Positions 7,110 to 16,600 of a stretch of 20,638 nt of DNA are shown piece after piece. Each line of letters starts with the position of its first letter. Within the stretch, counting starts at the first letter, position 1. The position numbers and the translations under genes are program-made. Source of the DNA: UBA8437 sp003445035 (lineage in GTDB: Bacteria > Planctomycetota > Planctomycetia > Planctomycetales > Planctomycetaceae); NCBI GenBank assembly GCA_937901285.1, contig CALCHI010000120.1:1-20638 (forward strand), written 5' to 3'. Below the pieces are notes generated by a model. That model was not told where the DNA came from, did not search any database, and saw only the letters and a program-made list of their open reading frames with translations.

Positions 7110-8534
7110 CTAGGCCAGGATCCCCTGCACCACGTCCCCGTGAACGTCGGTCAGGCGATAATCCCGACCGGCATAACGGTAGGTCAACCGCTGGTGGTCC
7201 AGTCCGAGCAAGTGCAGAATCGTCGCGTGAAAATCGTGCACGTGGACCTTCTGCTCGGCCACGTCGATTCCAAGCGGATCCGATGACCCGTAGACCATGC
7301 CCGGTTTCACCCCGCCGCCGGCCATCCACGAACTGAACACCTGGTGGTGGTGTTCCCGACCACGGTGATCGGCCTTTTCGTGGTACGGCGTGCGACCGAA
7401 TTCTGTCGTCCAGACCACCAGCGTGTCGTCGAGCATGCCCCGACGTTTCAGGTCCGTCACCAGCGCAGTGATCGGTCCGTCAACATTTCTGGCCAGGGGG
7501 CCGTGGGTGGCCATGTCGCCGTGTGCGTCCCAGTTTGCCGATGAACCCACGTCGATCAACTCGATAAACCGCACACCCCGCTCGGCCAGTCTCCTGGCGA
7601 CCAGGCACTGCCACCCGAAGCCGGATGTCTGGCCCGGCTTGATGCCGTACATCGCCAGCGTCGAAGCGGTCTCGCCGCCCAGGTCCATCGCTTCGGGGGC
7701 CTCCCGTTGCATACCGAAGGCGGTCTCGAACGAACGGATCCTCGCTTCCAGGGCTCGGTCGGCAGTCCGTTGCTCCAGGTGCCGCCGGTTCGCCTTGCCC
7801 AGCAGTTCCAGTTCCAGCCGCTGCAGGCGATCATTGGATGTTCGTGGACGAAGATTGGGGATCGGGTTGGCCCCGGGAACAACCCATGTCCCCTGGTGGC
7901 ACCCGGGCAGAAAATCACTGCCCCAGGTCTGTGCCCCGGCGTAGGGCGTCCTGGGAGCCAGCACCATGAACGAGGGCAGGTTGCGGTTGATTGTCCCCAG
8001 TCCGTAACTGCACCAGGCCCCGATCGACGGACGGGCGAACGTCCACGAACCGCAGTGCATTCCCAGCGTGCTCTCGTAGTGATTGGTGTGATCGGTAGCC
8101 ATCGATCGAATCACGCACAGGTCATCAACGATCGACCGCACACGGGGAAACAGATCGCTGACTTCGATCCCGCTCTCTCCGCCCGGACGAAACGTCCAGT
8201 CGGGACGTTTCAGATGGCGCTTGAATTCGCCGAGTTTGCCCTGCCAGTTGTCGACGGTGATGGACCGGCCGTGACCGGAGACCAATTCCGACTTCGGATC
8301 GAAGCTGTCCACGTGCGACACGCCACCGGTCATGAACAGGAAGATCACCCGCTTGGCCTTCGCCGTGTGATGCGGCTGCCGGGGAGCCAACGGGTCCTCG
8401 ACACCGCTCGGGGCCGACCGGACGTCCTCGGACAACAGGCCAGCAAGGGCCAACGAGCCAAAGCCCCCGGCAAAGTTGGCCAGGGCTCGGCGGCGGCTCG
8501 GAAAACCTTCCCGGGAGGTCATCAGGCGATTCAT
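7110..8534 (-). CDS. DUF1501 family protein, last gene of the PSD operon
   Basis: A 474-aa DUF1501 protein of the subtype that accompanies PSD1 cytochromes. The N-terminus has SRRRALANFAGGFGSLALAG (13-32), a Tat-type signal. The family motifs are FLFMTGGVSHVDSFDPK (65-81), TEFGRTP (377-383), GREHHH (392-397) and the end block VHDFHATILHLLGLD (432-446). Family relatives share the alkaline phosphatase/sulfatase fold, but the substrate is not known. ATG 8534 lies 4 nt after the stop of the PSD1 gene, so the two are co-transcribed; the ribosome binding site is weak (GTGGAC), consistent with coupling. An in-frame ATG four codons later is an alternative start. It is clearly different from the gene at 5742 in its N-terminal and C-terminal motifs, so the two are not a recent duplication. 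Confidence 0.95.
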   Translation of the reverse strand: MNRLMTSREGFPSRRRALANFAGGFGSLALAGLLSEDVRSAPSGVEDPLAPRQPHHTAKAKRVIFLFMTGGVSHVDSFDPKSELVSGHGRSITVDNWQGKLGEFKRHLKRPDWTFRPGGESGIEVSDLFPRVRSIVDDLCVIRSMATDHTNHYESTLGMHCGSWTFARPSIGAWCSYGLGTINRNLPSFMVLAPRTPYAGAQTWGSDFLPGCHQGTWVVPGANPIPNLRPRTSNDRLQRLELELLGKANRRHLEQRTADRALEARIRSFETAFGMQREAPEAMDLGGETASTLAMYGIKPGQTSGFGWQCLVARRLAERGVRFIELIDVGSSANWDAHGDMATHGPLARNVDGPITALVTDLKRRGMLDDTLVVWTTEFGRTPYHEKADHRGREHHHQVFSSWMAGGGVKPGMVYGSSDPLGIDVAEQKVHVHDFHATILHLLGLDHQRLTYRYAGRDYRLTDVHGDVVQGILA

Positions 8535-8538
8535 CGCA

Positions 8539-11500
8539 TCAGTCCACGTACAGAAACTCGTTGCGGGTCAACAGCGTCCGCATCAATGCCGCCCACGCCA
8601 TCCGGCGAGACCGATCACCAACGGCCTCGTCCAACGACTCGGTGTAAGCCAACAGGAATCTCCGGGCCTCGGCTTGCTCCTGGCTGGTCGCCGACCGAGA
8701 CAGGGTCATTCGCCAGCCACGCTGCAATCTCTCGGAACGACTCGCCGACCCCGCCAACACCCGACCCGCCAGGGCGGCCGACTGCCGGTGCACGAATTCG
8801 CTGTTCATCAGGTACAGCGACTGGGTCGGCACGGTGGTCAGCTCTCGCCGCGGCGTACTGACGTTCGGATCGGCGCCGTCGAAGAGGGCCAGGAACGGGT
8901 GCCGCTTCAACCGCTGCTGCATCAGGAACAGGCTGCGACGGCTGGAGGGATACAGCCCGTAGAACGGTGAGTGTTGTGAGAAGGAAGTCCAGCTGCCTTC
9001 GGCCGGGAACGGATGGGCTCCGCCGAAGCTCGGGTCGAGATCGCCACTGACGAACAGGATCGAATCCCGGATCTCCTCGGCAGACAGTCGACGGCGATTG
9101 AACCGCCACAGCAACCGGGCATTCGGATCGATCCCAGCCGCCGATTCATCAAACCGGCTCGATCTTCGGTAGGCGGCCGAATTCATGATCAGCCGGTGAA
9201 TGGCCTTGACCGAAAACTTCGCCTCGCGGAATCGAGACGCGAGCCAGTCGAGCAACTCCGGATGCGAAGGCTGTTCGCCACGAACACCGAAGTCGTTCTC
9301 GGTGGCCACCAGGCCCCGGCCGAAATGTCCTCTCCAAACCCGATTGGCCATCACCCGCGACATCAGTGGATTCGAAGCCCGGGTCAGCCAGCGAGCCAGT
9401 TCGAGCCGACCACTTCCAGCCGGCCGGGCCAGTTTTTCACCTCCGAGAATCTCGAGGTTTCGCCGCACGACCGATTCTCCCAGCTTCGCCCGGTCGCCCC
9501 GGATCTGGATCCTGGCGTCAACCGGCTTGTCCTGGTCGATCACCCCATAGTGCAGACCAACCGGTTCACGCAGTGCCAGGGCCTTTCGCTTCCGTTGGAG
9601 ACCCTCCAACCGCCGGGCCAATGCCGCCAGTGCGGCCTTGCCACCGTCCAGTTCCAACACCAGGGGTTTCAGTTCGTTTGTGTTGGCCCAGCCGACGCCG
9701 CGATCGACCTGGGCACGGAAGAACGACCAGGTCTCGCCCGTTTCGCCACGCCCCGGGTGCGGGTTGGACACCTGAAACCGATCGATCACATCCGGAACCA
9801 GCCGCCAACGACGCGGGGTCCCGTCGGCCTTGCCGTTCTCGCGAATCTCCAGTTCGACCTGCGTCAGGTCACATCCGTGGTTGCCCTGCGGAACCAGGAC
9901 CAGTTGCAGGTAATCGCCAGCTTTGACGGCAACCGACTCCAGGGCCTCTCCGGAAATCGGCGTGGTTCCAGCCCGCGTGTTTCCCGCCGAGGCCAGTGGC
10001 TGCAAGCCGGATCGGTCCAGCCGGTCGACGTGCCACCGCACGCTGTCCCCGCAATCGTGCCGGTCGATGACTCGGCCCGAGATCCGAACCCGTCCGGAAA
10101 TCGGACTCCGCCAGGCAATCCCCACTCCGTCCTTTTCTGCGGGGTGAACAACCAGCGTCCGGGGCGGCACGTCGCCAGGCACTTTCAGGGGGATTTTGGA
10201 CACGTTGACACCGATCATCGGCAGGTTGTCACGATGCCAGACGTGGAATCCCTGGTGTGCGTTCCGGTTGCGAACGTGCTGATTCAGCAACCGTTGGGCC
10301 AGGTAAGCCCGCCACGGACTGATCGTCACCGTTCGCTTTCGCTCTGCCGGACGGGCAGCCTCCGCGTCGGCCAACCCAATCTTCAACAGGCTGAACTGCA
10401 ATGCCAGCGGCCGGATCTCATCGTCCAGTTTCTTCCGTTGGGCGTCGTGGGCCATCCTGGCCTGTTCGACACGATCAGCACGGACAACGGGATAGAGATC
10501 GTAGGGCTTCTTCTTCTCCTCGGAACCGGGAAACGAGTACCGCGTGCTCGCGAATATGCCGTACCACGAATAGTAGTCCTCGGTGTTGACCGGGTCGTAC
10601 TTGTGGTCATGACACCGGGCACATCCCAGCGACAGCCCCAACACGGCCTGTCCCAGAGTGTCGATCGTGTCCTGGATCGTCAGGTTGTGATACTTCTCGG
10701 AGTTGAAACCGAACCGACGCGAGATGGCCACGAAGCCGGTGGCGATCCGCAGCCGACGGTAATCATCATCACCGAGAGACTTGTCGGCTTCGGCAACCAG
10801 GTCGCCTGCCAGTTGGTGCAGCAGGAACCGATCGTAGGACAGATCGTCGTTGATCGCGTCGATCACCCAGTTGCGGTACTTGTACGAAAGCGGTGTCGGA
10901 AAGTCCGCCGTCTCGCCAGCCGTATCGGCATAGCGAACCACGTCGAGCCAGTGCCGTCCCCAGCGAACGCCGTACTGGGGAGAATCCAGCAGACGGTCAA
11001 CGACTCGCCGAAACGCACCCGGCTGTTTGTCAGAGACGAACCTCTGCACATCCTCAGGCGTGGGAGGCAGCCCGGTCAGGTCGAACGTCGCTCGCCGAAT
11101 CAACGTCCGCCGATCGGCCTCGGGAGCCGCATCGAGGCCCGCCAGTTTCAGACGATTCTGCACAAACCGGTCAATGTCGTTTCTCAGGCCCGGCCCGTCG
11201 GTGTGAGGGGGCTTGGGATCCCGGACAGGCTGAAACGACCAGAAACCGCGTTCGGCCTCGGTGATCGGTCCTCCCCGCAACCTGGGACCGCCATCGGCCA
11301 GCATCATTCCCTCCGGCCAGGCCGCCCCGTTCCGGACCCACCGCTGCAGATCGGCAATTTCCAGGCGACCCAAGGGTGCCTCGGGTGGCATCTTCACCTC
11401 GCCCTCGCGACGCACCGCCTTCATCAGCCGACTCCGCACGGGATCTCCGGGCACGACCACTCCTCCGCCGTCGCCGCCCCGGAGCAGTCCTCGCTGCGAA

Positions 11501-12348
11501 TCCAGCCTCAGGCCGCCCTCGGCCTTCTTCGGACCATGGCATTTCACACACCGGGCGATCAGCAGCGGCCGGATCCGATTCTCGAAGAACGACAGCGAAT
11601 TGGCATCGGGCTTGACGCTCGAGGCCGCCGCCGGACTTCTTCCCCGGGCCAGCGCCAGTGTCGCCCCCTGCCACTTCGTCCCGTCCTGGCGAACACCATC
11701 CAACCTCGCTCCGGCGAGTCGGGCTCGACGAAAGTCCGCGCCGGTCAAATCCGCACCTCTCAGGTCCGCACCATTGAGCACCGCACCGGACAGGTTGGCC
11801 CCCCGAAGCGAGGCGGCTCTCAGGTCGGCCTTCTGCAGGTTGGCTCCGTGCAGATCAACTCGCTCCAGCCTCGCCCCTTTCAACTGTGCTCCGGCCAGCC
11901 AGGCAGTGAACACACCCCGGCCGGCCTGGTAGTCCTCGGAAGTGTAGGCCTCGACGAACGACGCCGACTTCAGCCGTTCGGCCAACGCCGGCCTGGCCAG
12001 TTTCGCCCCGTTCAGCCGGGCCCCGTCAAACGGCACTCGACGAAGGGCCGCCCGCATGTCGGCCTTCTGGTCCAGCATCCATCGCAACAACCCCCCTCGC
12101 TGATCGGGCGTGGCCACGCGACTCAACTCGACCAATCGTTGCATCGTCACCCGGGGAACGGGTTTTCGAGGCGTCAGGCGAACCGAAATCGCGGCCAGTT
12201 CCCGTTCAAACGGCGAGTTGTCTCCGGAGAAGACATCGTGGCCGGCTGCGAGAACCACGAAGGTGATGGCCAGGACGACAGGCCACCCCCGTCGACCTCG
12301 AGACACCTCGGGCGAAATGCCATCGGCTCGAACCACGTCGACGCTCAC
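8539..12348 (-). CDS. Pentapeptide-repeat / PSCyt1-PSCyt2-PSD1 (DUF1549, DUF1553) haem protein
   Basis: About 1269 aa when read from GTG 12348. Domains in order: a membrane or signal segment (about 22-36, WPVVLAITFVVLAAG); pentapeptide repeats (about 108-232, some 13 good A(D/N)LxG-type units); planctomycete cytochrome PSCyt1 with haem motif CVKCH (267-271) and possible Met ligand in KMPPE (about 320); PSCyt2/DUF1549 from about 390, including CARCHDH (576-582); a beta-rich insert (about 729-880); then PSD1/DUF1553 (about 980-1237). It is probably an exported, membrane-anchored c-type haem protein working with the DUF1501 protein encoded 4 nt downstream. The frame is open back to 12432, but that would overlap the DUF1552 gene; GTG 12348 overlaps the DUF1552 stop as GTGTGA, with GAGG just before it, so coupled initiation is likely. 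GTG 12336 is an alternative. The pentapeptide block is not part of the usual architecture. Confidence 0.93.
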   Translation of the reverse strand: MSVDVVRADGISPEVSRGRRGWPVVLAITFVVLAAGHDVFSGDNSPFERELAAISVRLTPRKPVPRVTMQRLVELSRVATPDQRGGLLRWMLDQKADMRAALRRVPFDGARLNGAKLARPALAERLKSASFVEAYTSEDYQAGRGVFTAWLAGAQLKGARLERVDLHGANLQKADLRAASLRGANLSGAVLNGADLRGADLTGADFRRARLAGARLDGVRQDGTKWQGATLALARGRSPAAASSVKPDANSLSFFENRIRPLLIARCVKCHGPKKAEGGLRLDSQRGLLRGGDGGGVVVPGDPVRSRLMKAVRREGEVKMPPEAPLGRLEIADLQRWVRNGAAWPEGMMLADGGPRLRGGPITEAERGFWSFQPVRDPKPPHTDGPGLRNDIDRFVQNRLKLAGLDAAPEADRRTLIRRATFDLTGLPPTPEDVQRFVSDKQPGAFRRVVDRLLDSPQYGVRWGRHWLDVVRYADTAGETADFPTPLSYKYRNWVIDAINDDLSYDRFLLHQLAGDLVAEADKSLGDDDYRRLRIATGFVAISRRFGFNSEKYHNLTIQDTIDTLGQAVLGLSLGCARCHDHKYDPVNTEDYYSWYGIFASTRYSFPGSEEKKKPYDLYPVVRADRVEQARMAHDAQRKKLDDEIRPLALQFSLLKIGLADAEAARPAERKRTVTISPWRAYLAQRLLNQHVRNRNAHQGFHVWHRDNLPMIGVNVSKIPLKVPGDVPPRTLVVHPAEKDGVGIAWRSPISGRVRISGRVIDRHDCGDSVRWHVDRLDRSGLQPLASAGNTRAGTTPISGEALESVAVKAGDYLQLVLVPQGNHGCDLTQVELEIRENGKADGTPRRWRLVPDVIDRFQVSNPHPGRGETGETWSFFRAQVDRGVGWANTNELKPLVLELDGGKAALAALARRLEGLQRKRKALALREPVGLHYGVIDQDKPVDARIQIRGDRAKLGESVVRRNLEILGGEKLARPAGSGRLELARWLTRASNPLMSRVMANRVWRGHFGRGLVATENDFGVRGEQPSHPELLDWLASRFREAKFSVKAIHRLIMNSAAYRRSSRFDESAAGIDPNARLLWRFNRRRLSAEEIRDSILFVSGDLDPSFGGAHPFPAEGSWTSFSQHSPFYGLYPSSRRSLFLMQQRLKRHPFLALFDGADPNVSTPRRELTTVPTQSLYLMNSEFVHRQSAALAGRVLAGSASRSERLQRGWRMTLSRSATSQEQAEARRFLLAYTESLDEAVGDRSRRMAWAALMRTLLTRNEFLYVD

Positions 12349-13661
12349 ACCTCGCCCAGCCGTTCGGTGGAATCGCCGAACGTCTGGCGATGGATGCCCA
12401 CCTTGTCGAGCAGCGACATATAGAGGCTGCACATCTTCCGGTTGGGCTTGCCGCGGTAATCCAGCACCCGGCCGGTCTTGATCTTCCCACCGCCACCGCC
12501 CACCAGGACAACCGGCAACTGGGTCGCGTCGTGGTGACCGGTCAGCATGCTCGAGCAGTACAAGAGCATCGAGTTGTCCAGCGCGGTCCGCTCACCCTCC
12601 TGGACACGGTCCAGTTTCGTGGCGATATAGGCCAGTTGCTCGATGAAGAACTGGTTGACCTTCAACCAGTCCGCCGTGTCGTTGTGCGACAACAGGTGGT
12701 GGATCATGTAGTCCACACCCAGATGCGGGAACCTCATCGACGAGTGGTCGTTGTTGAGTTTCAACGTGGCCACTCGCGTGGTGTCAGTCTGGAACCCGAG
12801 CACCAGGATGTCACTCATCAATCGCATGTGCTCGTCGACGTCCTGCGGCAGACCGTCCTTGGGACGTGGGATGTTGGGCTTGGTCAATGTCGGCCGCCAG
12901 CCCTGGAACTTCCCGTCCACGCCGGCACGGTCGATCCGCTGCTCGACGTCGCGGACCGAGTCGAGAAATTCGTCCAGCTTGCGACGATCGCTGTAGCTGA
13001 TCTTGCCCCGCAACGAACGGGCCTCAGCCAGCACGGCATCCAGCACGCTGCGGTCGGTCTTCTGAACGGTGTCCTTGAACATCCGGTCAAACGCCAGGGC
13101 GGGGTAGATTTCCAGCGGAGTCGGCGTGGTCGGAGAGGTCCACGAGATGTTCGAGCTGTAGAGCATCGAGTAGTTCTTGTGGACGCTGGCGATCGACTTC
13201 TCGCACCCCAGCACCAGGCTGGGCACCTTGGTCTGGGTGCCGTACTTCTGGGCGATGAGCTGGTCGATACTGGTACCCGAGCGGATCGTGCCGCCCGCAG
13301 CCAGCGGGGCACCCGAGAGCAGGTTTCCGGTCTGGGAACTGTGGATGTTGCCTTTCAACGCCTCGGCGTTGTAGAGGCCCTGGATGAACAACATCTTCTC
13401 GCGATGCGGCTCCAGCGACTCAAGCACCTTGCCGAGCTTCATCTGGGAACCGCCGCCCTGGGCGGACCACTCGGCCTTGTGGAACCCGTTGCCAGAGAAC
13501 AGGCAGGCGAATCGCACCGGAGCCTCGCTGCCGGGACGTTTCGGCGACGCCTCGTCGCCCCAGACATTCATCGATTCCATCCACGGCAACGCCATGCTGA
13601 CACCCAGACCTCGCAACATCGCGCGGCGGGTGAAACGGTGACGGGTCACGGCATCTGTCAT
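12345..13661 (-). CDS. DUF1552 family protein with Tat signal
   Basis: A 438-aa DUF1552 (PF07586) protein. The N-terminus FTRRAMLRGLGVSMALPWME (10-29) is a twin-arginine export signal. Family blocks include the FSGNGFHKAEW region near 55-65 and NISWTSPTTPTPLEIYPALA (171-190) followed by FDRMF, then the SDRRKLDEFLDSVRDVEQRI helix and the C-terminal LLSHNDTADWLK and MLLYCSSMLTGHHDA stretches. The function of the family is unknown; its genes are habitually paired with DUF1592-type cytochrome genes, as here. ATG 13661 has GAGGA about 9 nt upstream and lies 23 nt after the stop of the DUF1592-type gene. Its TGA stop (12347-12345) overlaps the GTG start of the following PSD1 gene, tying the two halves of the operon together. 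Confidence 0.95.
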   Translation of the reverse strand: MTDAVTRHRFTRRAMLRGLGVSMALPWMESMNVWGDEASPKRPGSEAPVRFACLFSGNGFHKAEWSAQGGGSQMKLGKVLESLEPHREKMLFIQGLYNAEALKGNIHSSQTGNLLSGAPLAAGGTIRSGTSIDQLIAQKYGTQTKVPSLVLGCEKSIASVHKNYSMLYSSNISWTSPTTPTPLEIYPALAFDRMFKDTVQKTDRSVLDAVLAEARSLRGKISYSDRRKLDEFLDSVRDVEQRIDRAGVDGKFQGWRPTLTKPNIPRPKDGLPQDVDEHMRLMSDILVLGFQTDTTRVATLKLNNDHSSMRFPHLGVDYMIHHLLSHNDTADWLKVNQFFIEQLAYIATKLDRVQEGERTALDNSMLLYCSSMLTGHHDATQLPVVLVGGGGGKIKTGRVLDYRGKPNRKMCSLYMSLLDKVGIHRQTFGDSTERLGEV

Positions 13662-13684
13662 CTGTCGAGTCCTCGTTCGGAAAC

Positions 13685-16600
13685 TCAGTCGTCCGACTTC
13701 GTCGCCAGCAGCCCCCGATGGTACCGGAACTGACGGCTTGTCACGATAGCCTTCACGACCACCGACAGGCGGTGGTCGTTGGCCTCCAGGTCTTTCTGGA
13801 TCTGTTCCAGCAGCGGCTCGTCGGAGAGTTCAACCGAACGTCCCAGCGAGAAGCCCAGCAGCTTGCGGCAGAACTGTTTGACGAACTGGTCACGCCGCTT
13901 GGTCAGCAGATAATTCCGCAAGCCACCGATTCCGTTGAACCGGGTTCCGTCCTTCAAGACGACCCGGGTGTCGACCGGGCGACCGGCCAGATCCTTCTGT
14001 CGGAACCGGCCGATGGCGTCGAACGACTCCAGCGCGAACCCGAACGGATCGATCCGATCGTGACAGACCGCACACGAGGCGACCTGCCGGTGTTTCTCGA
14101 CGAGTTGCCGAACCGTCAACCCGTTGGTATCGGTCTCGCTGTCGGGCAGGTCCGGCACCTTGGCCGGGGGCTTGGGCAACTTTTCGCCCAGCATCGTCTC
14201 GACCACCCAGTTGCCGCGCAACACCGGACTGGTCCGTGATGCCCCCGATTGCTTCGACAGCAAGCTGGCCATCCCCAGAATTCCACCTCGCCCCTTTGCC
14301 TTGAGACCGTCAACTCGCCACCAGGTCCCCGGCTTCTGCGAGTCGGCCGGTTCTCCTCGCCCGGCCAGCCCATAGAACTTCGCCAACTCGGCGTTGACGA
14401 ACGTGTAGTCGGCATCGACCAGGTCCAGCACACGGCCATCGCTACGAAAGACGTGCTCGAAGAACCGGATGGATTCCTCGTACATCGGGCCACGAAGCCT
14501 GGCGAACTCGGGATACAGTTTCTCGTTCTTCTCGTCGTGGGAATCGAACCCACGAATCCCAACCCACTGGGCCGCGAACTCGGTGGCCAGACCGCGAATC
14601 CTGCGATCGTCGAGCATCCGGACCGCCTGGGCGGCCACGACCTTCGGATCCTGCAACTGCCCCGAGCGGGCCGCCTGTCGCAACGCATCATCCGGCAGGC
14701 TTGACCACAGGAAAAAACTCAGGCGACTGGCCAGTTCCCAGTCGTTGACCGGCTGGTCCGCCTGGCCTTCGCCGGGCTTCTCGACCCGGTAGAGGAAGTT
14801 GGCCGAAACAAGCACTCGGACCAGCAACAGCCGCCAGGCGGCATCGTGCGAGAGCCCCTGTTTGCGGAGTTGTCCGTAGAGTGTCCTGAGCGCGTCCCGC
14901 TCGGCTGCCACCAGCGGTCGACGCCACGCGGTGCCGGCGAAATCAAGAAGTTTCTCCACCTGTACCGGCTCGGTCGCCTTCAAGTGCTTCTCGAACTCCG
15001 CTGCCCGCTTGCGGATCGGTTCGCGGAGCGGTTCGAACTGCTTGACCTTGCCCACCTGAGAGGCGAACCCCTGGAACAGGTCGAACGTGCTGTGGATCTT
15101 GCGCGCGTCCTGGCTGACGAACCGCAGCTGCTTCCAGTCTTGCTCCAGTCCTTGCCGCTCGGCCTTGGTCATCATCAACCGCATCAACGGTTCGTCTTCG
15201 CGGTGAAAGAGCACCAGCGTGATCACCTCGTCGATCGGAACCAGCCGGTAGTAGCACATCGCTGCAGGGAACAGGTCCTGAAACTCGGAAATCGACCGGG
15301 CCACCCGTCGGGCACCGGGCGAATCGGCTCCGACAACGATCGGTGGCCCCACCACCACCCGGTCCACGGCCGGTGGTGTCGATCCGAGTGACAACTGCAC
15401 GCTGCCTCGGCCCTTGGCCGCCTTGTGCAGGCGGCCGGTGACGATCAACTCGCGGCCCGCCGCAACCGACGCCGGCAGGGTCAGTGTCAGCACGCTCGGA
15501 GCGGTCACGACCAGATCGGCCGGGCCAATCTCAACCCCGGCCGGACTGCGGCCGAACATCTTCGGGTCCGGCCCAACGCCATTCGACGGATTTCGCCCGG
15601 CAGCCTCTCGGCCCATCGCCAACGGATCGACCAACCCCAGCAGTGCGCCGTCGGTACGGGTCAGCGCATCAAAGAGCCTGGTATCGGGTGCATCCTTCTG
15701 TTTCGGACGCGGGCCGGCCACCAGTTCCGCGATCCGGGCAGCCAGGCCGCGGCGGTCAGATGGCTTGGTCACCTCCAGCCACTTGGCCAGCAAGGATCCC
15801 TCGGGCACCAGCCCCGATTTCGACGGACCAGTCACCGGTTCCTGGTAGAAGTGCCACGTGTCGGCGTTCCCGTGCTGGTCCGCGTGCGGATTGCCTTCGT
15901 TGATCGTGTCGGCGATGTCTTTTTCTATATTCCAGCTCCGCTTCTTGCCCGTCAGTTCGGTGATCACCAGGTTGAATCTCGTCAGGTCGCAGGTGTGATC
16001 GCGGCCCTTGGGGCCGACCTTCAACGACAACAGGTCACCGGCCCGCACCAGGCTCGACTCCAGCACCGGGATCGTCTGCCGTCCCGCCCTGTCGACTGCC
16101 CCACTGCGGAGCACGCGGTTTGACCGTCCACGAGCCAGGTCCAGTCGCCAACTCACACCGTTTCCACAGTTCGCGTGCACATCCTGAACGAACCCCTCGA
16201 TCCTGACCGGTCCCGTCACCGGACTCCGCCAGCCGGCCGCGACGAACAGGGTCGGCGAGGGATGCATGGCGACACTGTGCGGGGCCATCGTGCCGGGCAC
16301 GTTGACCTGCTGATCGGACGAATTGGTGAGCAGCGACGGGGTCGCGGCCACGCCGTAGCCGTCAATGAAGTCGTATCCCTGGCGATTGACAAACCCCCCG
16401 GGCAAGTACTTGGCGATCTGAACCCGTTGGCCATCGCCGACGCCGACCAGCTGCAACCAGGCCGACAGCAGGTGACGATCGAGCTTGTGCCGAGCGGCCA
16501 CCGCCTTGATGTCGACCTCGGCCTTGGCCCGTTCGACCTCGTCCACGGCAGCCAGGTAACGTCCGGCCGCCGGTAGTTCCCGGCGGTGCAGGCGATCGAG

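Noticed and set aside
9013..12423. 1136-aa open frame on the plus strand opposite the PSD1 gene
   Set aside because: It is a shadow of a GC-rich gene. The minus-strand frame carries haem motifs, pentapeptide repeats and PSD1 blocks, while this frame has no recognisable domain and is rich in Arg, Pro and Gln.
12349..12432. PSD1 protein starting at ATG 12432
   Set aside because: This would overlap the DUF1552 gene by 88 nt, and the added residues are a shadow frame of DUF1552 rather than a signal peptide.
12390..13733. 447-aa open frame on the plus strand opposite the DUF1552 gene
   Set aside because: No family motif is visible, and the opposite strand encodes a complete DUF1552 protein with a Tat signal.
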